Source: Polyangiaceae bacterium (GTDB lineage Bacteria > Myxococcota_A > Polyangia > Polyangiales > Polyangiaceae). Taken from it: 42,439 nucleotides of DNA. Both the position numbers and the translations under genes were made by a program. The DNA lies in the NCBI GenBank assembly GCA_020849655.1, contig JADLFU010000189.1, positions 1 through 42,439 of the forward strand, in the 5' to 3' direction. How positions within the stretch are numbered: the stretch's first letter is position 1; the number at the start of each line of letters is the position of its first letter. Positions 1 through 7,186 of this stretch are shown here, one piece after another. The notes beneath the pieces were generated by a model that searched no databases, was not told the origin of the DNA, and saw only the letters and a program-made list of their open reading frames with translations.

Positions 1-1
1 C

Positions 2-244
2 ACCCAGGCGGCGCGCGACGCGGCGACGACGGCGGGCCTCGTCGGTGAGCTGTCGGTGGTGGAGGCGAGGGTGCGCATCACGCCGTCGGGCGCGGTGAAG
101 GCGAGCGAGATCGCCGAGGCGCTGCTCGGGCGTGACGTCCCGCACCGCGCCGTCAGGATGGCGGTCTCGGCAGCGGGCGGCGAGAGCCCGCTCGCGGTCG
201 TCGGGCGGCGCCGCGCCGCGCCCCAGGCGCTCGCCGAGGCGTGA
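2..244 (+). CDS. Unidentified protein, C-terminal fragment
   Basis: The frame is open from the left edge of the window to a TGA at 242-244, giving the last 80 residues of a protein that begins upstream. Codons end almost uniformly in G or C, and the residue mix is ordinary (for example LGRDVPHRAVRMAVSAAGG), so it is real coding sequence and not a shadow. I do not recognise the family. No transmembrane segment, Cys motif or low-complexity tail is visible. Its stop overlaps the GTG start of the permease at 241, so the two are probably translationally coupled members of one operon. The function must be read from the missing N-terminal part. Confidence 0.6.
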   Translation, partial: TQAARDAATTAGLVGELSVVEARVRITPSGAVKASEIAEALLGRDVPHRAVRMAVSAAGGESPLAVVGRRRAAPQALAEA

Positions 245-993
245 TCGCGCTCCTCGTCGCCGCCGCGTTCGCCGCGGGGCTGGTCGACGCCATCGCGGGC
301 GGCGGCGGCATCCTCACGGTGCCGGCGCTGCTCGCGGCGGGCCTGCCGCCGGTGACGGCGCTCGGCACCAACAAGGGGCAGGCGGTGTTCGGCGCGCTGA
401 CGAGCGCGGCGACCTTCCTCCGCGCGAGGAGGGTCGATCTCCGGCGCGCGCCCGTCACGTTCGCGGCCGCGCTCGCGGGCTCGCTCCTCGGCGCGCGCGC
501 GGTGTTCCTGGTCGACCCCGCGAAGATGCGCGCCGTCGTGCTCGGGCTCCTCACGCTCGCGGCCGCGCTCTCTGTGCTCAACAAGCCCGCGACGGCGACG
601 CCGTCGAAGGTCGCCCGCGCGCCGCTCGTCGCCGCCGCCGCGGTCGCGCTGCCCATCGGGTTCTACGACGGGTTCTTCGGGCCGGGCACCGGCACGTTCT
701 TCATCCTCGTCTACGCGTACGCGTTCGGTGACGATCTGGTGGGCGCGTCCGCCAACTCGAAGATCGGCAACCTCGCGTCGAACCTCGCGGCCTTCTCGCT
801 GTTCGCGCTCTCGGGCGCGATCCGCTGGGATCTCGCCCTGCCGATGGGCGCCGCGCAGCTCCTCGGGGCCTCGGTAGGCGCGAGGCTCGCGGTGCGCCGC
901 GGCGCCAGGCTCGTCCGCGCGCTGGCGATCGCGGTGTCACTGTCGCTGGCCGCGCGCGTGGCCTGGCAGATGCTCGGGGGCGGCGCGGGGTGA
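241..993 (+). CDS. TauE/SafE (TSUP) family permease, YfcA-like
   Basis: This 250-residue polytopic membrane protein of the TSUP family moves anions or small organic sulfur compounds across the inner membrane; the substrate cannot be told here. The N-terminal half carries the family signature around residues 15-45 (LVDAIAGGGGILTVP, then the ALGTNK stretch). The second half has its internal counterpart, GFYDGFFGPGTGTFF, near residues 140-155, as expected for the duplicated four-helix layout. Length is normal for the family (about 250). The GTG start at 241 overlaps the preceding stop (GTGA). Nothing downstream on this strand is coupled to it; the next gene is convergent. Confidence 0.88.
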   Translation: MIALLVAAAFAAGLVDAIAGGGGILTVPALLAAGLPPVTALGTNKGQAVFGALTSAATFLRARRVDLRRAPVTFAAALAGSLLGARAVFLVDPAKMRAVVLGLLTLAAALSVLNKPATATPSKVARAPLVAAAAVALPIGFYDGFFGPGTGTFFILVYAYAFGDDLVGASANSKIGNLASNLAAFSLFALSGAIRWDLALPMGAAQLLGASVGARLAVRRGARLVRALAIAVSLSLAARVAWQMLGGGAG

Positions 994-1014
994 GGGGCGC
1001 GAGCGCCGGCGTCG

Positions 1015-1401
1015 TCAGTTGCAGCGCATGCCGAGCGGCGCGCCCATCTGGAACCACGACGTCAGCCGCGCCCGCTGATCGTCGGTGAGCTCCTTGTCGT
1101 ACGGGGGCTGGGGCATGAACCTCGTCGTCAGCGCCGAGGCCGCGCGCTCGGCCACCGTCTTGCCGTTGTAGCTGCCGCGGATGTCGCCGAGGCGCAGCAA
1201 CGGGAAGGGCGCGCCGCTCTTCAGCGGGCTGCCGTGGCAGTTTCGGCAGACCGCGAGTGACTTGTCGAACTCGCATGGAATGTCGCCGCTCACGGAGGCG
1301 GGCGTGAACTCCAGCGTCTCTTGGGGTGTCTCCTCGGCGCACGCGGCGAGCGCGACGACCGACACGACCAGCGGGAGGAACCAGCGGGAGGCCTTCGGCA
1401 T
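1015..1401 (-). CDS. Small haem-binding lipoprotein (single CxxCH)
   Basis: This protein of about 128 residues starts at an ATG (1401); a GTG six codons upstream (1419) is the alternative. The N-terminus is a lipoprotein signal (hydrophobic stretch, then LAAC near residue 21), so the mature protein should be lipid-anchored in the envelope. A single CRNCH motif in the middle is a class I cytochrome c haem site, and the C-terminal MPQPPYDKELTDDQRARLTSW resembles the distal ligand region of small c-type cytochromes, as found fused to dehydrogenases. The last residues include another Cys. A TTGACA word lies about 35 nt upstream on this strand (1436-1441). It stands alone, convergent with the permease. 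Role in electron transfer is inferred from the motif only. Confidence 0.72.
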   Translation of the reverse strand: MPKASRWFLPLVVSVVALAACAEETPQETLEFTPASVSGDIPCEFDKSLAVCRNCHGSPLKSGAPFPLLRLGDIRGSYNGKTVAERAASALTTRFMPQPPYDKELTDDQRARLTSWFQMGAPLGMRCN

Positions 1402-1499
1402 GCGGAAGGAGCACGGCACCCGATCGATCCCCCGTTGTCAAGGCTGGACGGCGGATTCGCCTTCGCGGCGCGCACCGCCGACGCTAGGTTGCCGCCACC

Positions 1500-3257
1500 T
1501 TGGAAGACGCCGAGAAGTCGAAGAAGAAGCCCGGCTCGCGCGGGCCCGTGATCGCGGTGCTGCTCGTCATCGTCGGCGCCGGCGCGTGGGTCGGGTGGGG
1601 CGAGTGGCAGAAGCGCGCCGCGGAGAAGCAGACGATCGCGCGGTGCGGCGAGGGCGACGCGGCCTCGTGCGCGCGGCTCTGCGAGCGCACGCCGACCGAC
1701 GTGGCCATGTGCCTGAAGGGCGCGACGGCGGCCGAGAAGGGCGCGGCGAAGGACGACAAGCTCTCGGTGTCGCTCTCGCGGCGCGCGTGCGACGCCGGCA
1801 GCGCCGAGGGGTGCGCGCGGCTCGGGCGCAAGGTGTACAACGGCACTGGCACGACGAAGGACGTGACGAAGGCGTCGGAGCTGTTCAAGCAGGCGTGTGA
1901 CAAGGGCAGCGGCCTCGGGTGCGCGGGCCTCGGTCACATGCACGTGCGCGGCGAGGGCGGGAACCCCCGCGACATGAACCGCGCGATAGATTTGTTCAAA
2001 TCTGCCTGCGACAAGGGCGAGCCGCGCGGGTGCACCGATCTCGCGACGGCGTACGTCAACGGGCAGGGCGGGGTGCCGAAGGACGAGGCGAAGGCGCTCG
2101 CGATGTTCGACGACGCCTGCAAGAAGAGCGTCGATCGCGCGTGCTTCGGCAAGGCGACGATGATGTTCAACGGGCAGGGCACGACGCGCGATCAGTCGGG
2201 CGCCATCGAGCTGATGCGCAAGTCGTGCGAGGGCGACGCGAAGGAGGCGTGCGGCTTCCTCGGCATGGCGTACATGACGGGGCAGGGCGTGCCCGCCGAT
2301 CCGAACCGCGCGATCGCGTGGTTCAAGGACGCGTGCGAGTCCGCGGCGCCCGCGGGGTGCGTCGAGCTCGCGCAGGCGTACGGCGCGGGGCGCGGCGTCG
2401 CGGCCGACGAGGCGAAGGCGCTCGGCTACTACAAGCGCGCGTGCGACGCGGGCCTCCCCGACGGGTGCGCCGCGATCGGGCACGCGCAGATGCTCGGGCT
2501 CGGGATGAAGCGCGACGTCGACGGCGGCGCGAAGATCCTCCTCTCCGCCTGCGAGCAGGGCAGCGCGGCGGCGTGCACGCAGGTGGCGATGGCGGAGCTG
2601 CAGGGCGTGGGGCCGATCGCGCGCAGCGTCGACGGCGCGGCGGCCCGCGCGAAGAAGTCGTGCGAGGAGGGGCACCCGCCCGCGTGCACGCTGCTCGCCC
2701 AGCTGCTCGCGGACGGCGCCATCGGCGGCAAGCGCGAGCCCGAGCGCGCGGCGGAGCTGGCCGACCGCGCGTGCAAGGTCGGCGATCCCGCCGCGTGCGC
2801 GATGCTCGGCGCGATGATGGTGCAGGGCGAGGGGCTGAAGCGGGACTTCGTCGAGGGCATGAAGCTCCTCGAGGCCTCGTGCGAGAAGATGGGCTCGCCG
2901 CAGGCCTGCTCGATGTACGCGCGCGCGCTCCTGCTCACCGGCGACGGCAAGCTCGCGATGGAGAAGGGCGTGCGCATCGCCGAGGAGATGTGCCAGATGG
3001 GCGATCCCGGCTCGTGCCTGCTCGCGGCCGGCGGCTACATCGAGGGCCGCGGCGTGAAGAAGGACCGGAAGAAGGGCGCGCTCATCCTGGTCAGCCTCTG
3101 CGATCAGGGCATCGGGCAGGCGTGTGAGCTCACGAAGAAGCTGCCGGAGGACGCGGTCTCCGCCGCGAAGGCCGAGTACGCGAAGCGCAAGGCCGCTGGG
3201 CCCCAGCCGGGGCCCGCCGGCTCCGCGCCCGCGCCGGCCGCGTCGGGGGCGCCTTGA
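1500..3257 (+). CDS. Cysteine-rich Sel1-repeat (SLR) protein with N-terminal membrane anchor
   Basis: This 585-residue protein starts at TTG (1500), chosen because it gives a short basic cytoplasmic tail (SKKKPGSRG) before a transmembrane helix at about residues 15-33. The rest is a long array of roughly 36-residue Sel1-like repeats (units such as ACDKGSGLGCAGLGHMHVRG followed by a second helix with KA.ELF..AC). Nearly every repeat has a pair of Cys seven to nine residues apart, as in the Helicobacter Hcp cysteine-rich proteins where such pairs form disulfides. It ends in a Pro/Ala-rich tail. The protein is probably periplasmic and scaffolds protein-protein contacts; partners are unknown. It heads a packed series: its TGA overlaps the next start. 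Confidence 0.85.
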   Translation: MEDAEKSKKKPGSRGPVIAVLLVIVGAGAWVGWGEWQKRAAEKQTIARCGEGDAASCARLCERTPTDVAMCLKGATAAEKGAAKDDKLSVSLSRRACDAGSAEGCARLGRKVYNGTGTTKDVTKASELFKQACDKGSGLGCAGLGHMHVRGEGGNPRDMNRAIDLFKSACDKGEPRGCTDLATAYVNGQGGVPKDEAKALAMFDDACKKSVDRACFGKATMMFNGQGTTRDQSGAIELMRKSCEGDAKEACGFLGMAYMTGQGVPADPNRAIAWFKDACESAAPAGCVELAQAYGAGRGVAADEAKALGYYKRACDAGLPDGCAAIGHAQMLGLGMKRDVDGGAKILLSACEQGSAAACTQVAMAELQGVGPIARSVDGAAARAKKSCEEGHPPACTLLAQLLADGAIGGKREPERAAELADRACKVGDPAACAMLGAMMVQGEGLKRDFVEGMKLLEASCEKMGSPQACSMYARALLLTGDGKLAMEKGVRIAEEMCQMGDPGSCLLAAGGYIEGRGVKKDRKKGALILVSLCDQGIGQACELTKKLPEDAVSAAKAEYAKRKAAGPQPGPAGSAPAPAASGAP

Positions 3258-3913
3258 CGCGCGCGGGGGTCGCCGCGGCGCTCTTGCTCGTCGGCTGCGG
3301 CGGCGGCGGCGCGCGCCCCGCGACCCCACCCGCGGCGGCGACCCCGATCGATCCGGCGCTGCCCCCCGAGGCGGCGCGGTGGCTGCCCGCGGAGGACGAC
3401 GCCGTGCTCGCGTTCGACACCGAGGATCTCGTCGCGAAGACGCGCGGCGTGATGATGCTGCGCGTGCGGCGCGTGGGCGGCGGCCGCGTCGAGCTGGTCG
3501 GCCCGAAGCGCGTCGAGCGCCTGCAGCTGTCGCCGTCGGGGTTGATGCGCGAGGCCGAGGGGACGTACCTGCTCAGGCTGCCCGTCGTCGTCGGCGCGAC
3601 GTGGCCCGCCGGCCCGAACGCGTCCCTGTCGCTCGCGCGCGCCGGCGTCTCGATCAAGGTGAAGGCGGGCGAGTTCGACGGCTGCGTCGAGACCGTCGAG
3701 CGCCGCACCGGCGCCGTCCAGGGCACCCTCACCACCACGCTCTGTCCCAATGTTGGAATCGTAAGAATCGAGACGAAGGGCGAGGCGAGCGCGAGCGCGC
3801 GCGCGCCCGGCGCGGCGCCTGTGGAGATCCACGAGGTGGTCGAGCTGCGCAGCTTCCAGAGGGCCATCGATCTCGGGCCCGCGGGGGTCACGCAGACCGA
3901 GGTCGGGCGGTGA
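3254..3913 (+). CDS. Hypothetical lipoprotein
   Basis: This 219-residue protein has a short signal peptide ending in the lipobox LLVGC at about residues 11-15, then a Gly and Pro/Ala-rich linker, consistent with lipidation and membrane anchoring. The TTG start overlaps the Sel1 gene's stop (TTGA at 3254-3257). The body has a beta-rich look (ARGVMMLRVRRVGGGRVELVG, then VEIHEVVELRSF) and two Cys (FDGCVETVE and TTTLCPNVG) that could pair. No catalytic motif is visible. The layout recalls lipoproteins with a repeating beta-sheet fold, but I cannot name the family. Its GTGA junction with the methyltransferase suggests co-translation. Confidence 0.75.
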   Translation: MTRAGVAAALLLVGCGGGGARPATPPAAATPIDPALPPEAARWLPAEDDAVLAFDTEDLVAKTRGVMMLRVRRVGGGRVELVGPKRVERLQLSPSGLMREAEGTYLLRLPVVVGATWPAGPNASLSLARAGVSIKVKAGEFDGCVETVERRTGAVQGTLTTTLCPNVGIVRIETKGEASASARAPGAAPVEIHEVVELRSFQRAIDLGPAGVTQTEVGR

Positions 3914-4581
3914 GCGAGCTGCCGCGGGTGCTGGAGCCCGAGGTGATGGACGACGACGCCGAGGCGCGCGCGTACGACGCGATGGACCACGCCGCCGTCA
4001 ACGAGGCGTTCGTCGACGCCCTGCTCGCGTGCGGGGCCGACGTGACGCGCACGCTGGACGTCGGGACGGGCACCGCGCGCATCCCGCTCGCGCTGATCGC
4101 CCGCGCGCCGTCCGCGCGCGTGGTCGCGGTCGATCTCGCCGAGAGCATGCTGGCGGTCGCCCGCGAGAACCTGCGCCGCGCGGGCAGGGAGGCCGAGATC
4201 GAGCTCGTGCGGGGCGACGCGAAGGGCCTCACGTTCGCGGACGGCGCGTTCACCGCGGTGATCTCGAACAGCATCGTCCACCACGCGCCGCGCCCCGACG
4301 CCCTGCTGCGCGAGCTCGCGCGCGTGACGGCGCCGGGCGGCACGCTCTTCGTCCGCGACCTCTTGCGCCCGCGCGACGAGCGCGAGCACGCGGACCTCGT
4401 GTCGCGGCACGCCGCCGCCGACACGCCGAGGCAGCGCCAGCTCTTCGCCGACTCGCTCCGCGCGTCCTTGACGCTCGACGAGGTGCGCGCGCTCGCGGCG
4501 CCGCTCGGGATCGCCGCGGATGGGATCACGCAGACGAGCGATCGCCACTGGACCCTCTGCGCCCGGCTCGGCGCCCGCTGA
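3910..4581 (+). CDS. Class I SAM-dependent methyltransferase
   Basis: This 223-residue Rossmann-fold methyltransferase has motif I LDVGTGTARIPLAL near residues 46-59, the acidic residue ending strand 2 in VVAVDLAESML (motif II), the RGDAKGLTF motif III region and the post-I stretch VISNSIVHH near residues 117-125. It then has the APGGTLFVRDLLRP motif typical of the UbiE/Methyltransf_11 group. The substrate cannot be deduced. The GTG start overlaps the previous TGA (GTGA), and the SpoA-domain gene begins 4 nt after its stop. In this setting it may modify an envelope component or small molecule, but that is a guess from position only. Confidence 0.85.
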   Translation: MSELPRVLEPEVMDDDAEARAYDAMDHAAVNEAFVDALLACGADVTRTLDVGTGTARIPLALIARAPSARVVAVDLAESMLAVARENLRRAGREAEIELVRGDAKGLTFADGAFTAVISNSIVHHAPRPDALLRELARVTAPGGTLFVRDLLRPRDEREHADLVSRHAAADTPRQRQLFADSLRASLTLDEVRALAAPLGIAADGITQTSDRHWTLCARLGAR

Positions 4582-4585
4582 CGCG

Positions 4586-5647
4586 ATGCAGCTCGGGCCG
4601 CGCACGCTCCGCCTCGACGCGACGACGCTCCCGCGCCTCGACCGCGAAGCGGCGCGGTTCGCGCGGGCCCTCGGCGCGGCGACGCGCCCGGAGCTGCTCG
4701 AGGAGGCGCGCGCGCACGCCTCGGCGCTGACCCGCGCGCCCGTCGAGATCACGGCCGCGCACGCGGCGCTCGGCGCGCTGACGCGAGCGGGCGACGTCAC
4801 CCTGCACCTCGGCTGCGACGACGCCGTCGTCACCCTCGGGCTCGACGGCCGATCGGCGCTCGCCGTCGCCGCGCGCGTGCTCGGGATCGAGGCGCCCGAG
4901 CCGTCGACGGGCGCGGTGGGCGCGAGGGTCGAGGGCGCGGTCGCCGCGCTCGCGGCCGCCGTGCTGCGGAGGATGGGCCCGACGCCGCGCGCGTTTCGCC
5001 CCGTCGACGCGGGTCCGCCGGCGCCGCACCTCACCGTGACGGCGCACGCGCTGCTCGGCGCGGAGCCGATCGAGGTGCGCGTCATCACGCGGGCCGCGAC
5101 GCCTGCGAGCGCGGAGGCGCGCGTCGACCTCGCGGCGCTCGGCGACGTGCCGCTGACGCTCGGCCTCGTCGACGCGACCGCGATCGCGCTGACGACCGCC
5201 GAGCTCGCGGCGCTCTCACCGGGCCGCGCGCTGTCGCTGGGGCGCGCCTCGCTCGGCGAGCGCGTGCTCGGCCTCGTCCCGGCGACGAGCGAGCGCGGCG
5301 CGCGCGTGCGGCTCGACGCGTCTCCGGGCCGGCCCGAGCGGGTCGTGCTAACGGGCGAGGCCGTCGACGCGCCGCTCGCCATGGACCCCGACAGCTCTTC
5401 CCCGCTCGATGAGGCCCTCCGCGAGGCCGAGCTCGTCGTGCGCGTGGAGCTCGCCTCGGTCACGCTGCCGGTCGCCGCGTGGGCCGCGCTGCGGGAGGGC
5501 GACGTCGTCACGACCGACGCGCCCGTCGGCGGCCTCGTGCGCCTGCGCGCGGGCGGCGTCGCGTTCGCCGAGGGACAGCTGTGCGAGCTCGACGGACACC
5601 TCGCCGTGCGCGTCACGCGGCGCGCCCCCACGACCCGAGATCGATGA
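4586..5647 (+). CDS. SpoA-domain protein, SctQ/FliM-FliN-like (type III secretion cytoplasmic ring type)
   Basis: This 353-residue protein starts at ATG 4586, four nt after the methyltransferase stop. The C-terminal 70 residues (about 280-345) have the surface-presentation-of-antigens (SpoA) pattern: VVRVELASVTLPVAAW, then the LREGDVV turn, then GLVRLRAGGVAFAEGQLCEL and VRVTR. The middle region (about 150-270) looks like a diverged first SpoA domain, as in SctQ/HrcQ/YscQ. In type III secretion and flagella these proteins form the cytoplasmic sorting platform or C-ring. No other secretion gene is visible in this window, so it is either an orphan or belongs to a dispersed myxobacterial type III-like apparatus. 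It overlaps the next gene by ATGA. Confidence 0.68.
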   Translation: MQLGPRTLRLDATTLPRLDREAARFARALGAATRPELLEEARAHASALTRAPVEITAAHAALGALTRAGDVTLHLGCDDAVVTLGLDGRSALAVAARVLGIEAPEPSTGAVGARVEGAVAALAAAVLRRMGPTPRAFRPVDAGPPAPHLTVTAHALLGAEPIEVRVITRAATPASAEARVDLAALGDVPLTLGLVDATAIALTTAELAALSPGRALSLGRASLGERVLGLVPATSERGARVRLDASPGRPERVVLTGEAVDAPLAMDPDSSSPLDEALREAELVVRVELASVTLPVAAWAALREGDVVTTDAPVGGLVRLRAGGVAFAEGQLCELDGHLAVRVTRRAPTTRDR

Positions 5648-6174
5648 GACCCACTCCCCTCCTCGCCGCCGCCCTTCTCTCCCTCGCCGCGGGCTGCGAC
5701 AAGCCCAACACCGCGCCCGCGCCCGCCGCGTCCGCGAGCGCACCCGCGGCCGCGTCCTCCGCGCCGCCGGCCGCCTCCTCCGCGCCACCCGCGGCGCCGC
5801 AGGCGTCCGCGTGGGAGGGGCCCTACACCTCCAAGGTCGGCAAGGTCACGCCGCCCGCCGAGGCCAAGATGAAGCTCTGGGAGAAGGATCCCGGCAAGGA
5901 CGGCGTCGGCGCCGGCACGATCAAGCTCTCCATCACGGGCAGGCTCGTGACCGGCGCGCTCGACGGCGCGCTCGGCGCGCTCGTGCTCCACGGCGACGTC
6001 GACGACAAGGTGCTGACTGCGCGGGTCGATCCAAAAGATCCCAACACGCCTCAGGCCTGGACGGGCACGCTGACGGGCAAGCTCGAGGCCGACGCGCTCA
6101 CGGTCGTCCTGCGGGTCGCGAGCCGCGACGCGAACCAGGCGCGCGAGGCCGAGGCGAAGCTCACGAAGCGCTGA
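5644..6174 (+). CDS. Hypothetical Ala/Pro-rich lipoprotein
   Basis: This 176-residue protein starts at the ATG within ATGA (5644), overlapping the SpoA gene's stop. It has a classic lipoprotein signal ending LSLAAGC at residues 12-18, then a 35-residue Ala/Pro/Ser linker that would span the periplasm or reach off the membrane. A compact domain of about 110 residues follows (GTIKLSITGRLVTGALDG, then WTGTLTGKLEADALTVVL) with alternating polar and hydrophobic residues that suggest a small beta barrel or sandwich. No Cys beyond the lipidated one and no catalytic motif is visible. It is the last gene of the packed plus-strand series; convergent cytochrome coding follows after 45 nt. Confidence 0.72.
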   Translation: MRPTPLLAAALLSLAAGCDKPNTAPAPAASASAPAAASSAPPAASSAPPAAPQASAWEGPYTSKVGKVTPPAEAKMKLWEKDPGKDGVGAGTIKLSITGRLVTGALDGALGALVLHGDVDDKVLTARVDPKDPNTPQAWTGTLTGKLEADALTVVLRVASRDANQAREAEAKLTKR

Positions 6175-6219
6175 TCCCTGCGCGGCGTGCCCGGTGCAGC
6201 CGCGAGACTGGACACCTCG

Positions 6220-7131
6220 TCAGCGCCCGCCGAAGGGGCGCGGCGGCACCGCGCGCAGGTACTCCCAGAGCGCGCGGCGCTCGGTCTCGTCGAGCCGCGA
6301 GAGCGCGTCGATGGGCATGAAGGGATCGAGCTGCTTGCCGTCGCGCTTCACGCCGGTCGAGAGGAGCTTGTCGAAGTCCGCGAACGTCCACGGCCCGAGC
6401 GCGGAGGCGTCGGGCGTGATGTTCGCGGGGATGGGCATCGAGCTCGGCGCGCCCGGGATGCGCCCGCCGGAGAAGTGCTCGCCGTGGCACCCCACGCACG
6501 CCTTCGCGACGAACCTCCCGTAGCGCGCGGTCGGCTCGGGCTTCGGCACGTCGGTGGCGGGCGCCACGTGCTCGAGCCTGCGCGCCACGTCGAGCGGCAT
6601 CTTGTCCTGGCGGTCGAGGATCTTGCCGAGCAGCTTGACGTGGGTCTCGCCGTCCGGCTTCTCCACCGGCGGCACCGTCGCGAGGTACGAGCCGAGCGCG
6701 GTGAGATCGTCGTCGGGGAGCCAGCTGAGCTCGTGCACCGGCATGAACACCACGCCGTGGCCGTCGCGCTTGATCCCGTACCGGATGAGCCGCGCGAGCT
6801 GTGGCACGGTGTAGCCCCCCGCGCGCTTGCCGGCGGGCGTGAGGTTCGGGCCCGTGAGCGTCGCGACCGGGCCCATCGAGAGGGGCTTGCCGCCCGCGAG
6901 ATCCGGGCCATGACAGTCGGCGCTCGAGCACGCGCCGACCGACTCCGCGAGGTGCTTGCCGCGCGCGACGACGGCCTCGTCGGCCGAGCGCGTGAGCGCA
7001 GGCAAGGGGCGCTCGTACGTGCGCGCCAGGCTCGCGTCGAACGCGTGCGCCTGCCACCCCACGAAGCTCGCGGCGCCGACCGCGACGACCCCCACCACCA
7101 CGCCCAGGACCTTCCACCCCCGCTTGGCCAT
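6220..7131 (-). CDS. Membrane-anchored dihaem cytochrome c
   Basis: This 303-residue protein has a single N-terminal helix (about residues 7-27, GVVVGVVAVGAASFVGW) followed by two class I cytochrome c domains facing the periplasm. The second domain has a normal haem motif CVGCH near residue 210. The first has CSSADCH near residues 68-74, a four-residue spacing (CX4CH) rather than CX2CH; such sites exist but are uncommon. Each domain has a Met-containing distal region (GVVFMPVHELSWL and LDPFMPIDALSRL). The arrangement resembles the cytochrome subunits that carry electrons from periplasmic alcohol or aldehyde dehydrogenases to oxidases, but no dehydrogenase is adjacent. The aminopeptidase lies 55 nt upstream on the same strand. 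Confidence 0.82.
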   Translation of the reverse strand: MAKRGWKVLGVVVGVVAVGAASFVGWQAHAFDASLARTYERPLPALTRSADEAVVARGKHLAESVGACSSADCHGPDLAGGKPLSMGPVATLTGPNLTPAGKRAGGYTVPQLARLIRYGIKRDGHGVVFMPVHELSWLPDDDLTALGSYLATVPPVEKPDGETHVKLLGKILDRQDKMPLDVARRLEHVAPATDVPKPEPTARYGRFVAKACVGCHGEHFSGGRIPGAPSSMPIPANITPDASALGPWTFADFDKLLSTGVKRDGKQLDPFMPIDALSRLDETERRALWEYLRAVPPRPFGGR

Positions 7132-7186
7132 CCGCGCAGCCTACAGCTTCCCCCGGGCGTGCGGGAGACGGCGACGGCAGGGGGGA

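Noticed and set aside
1290-3329. Very long open frame opposite the Sel1 gene
   Set aside because: It is a composition shadow: Arg/Ala/His-rich, with third positions unlike coding, opposite a well-supported gene. The same holds for the long frames opposite or within most other genes.
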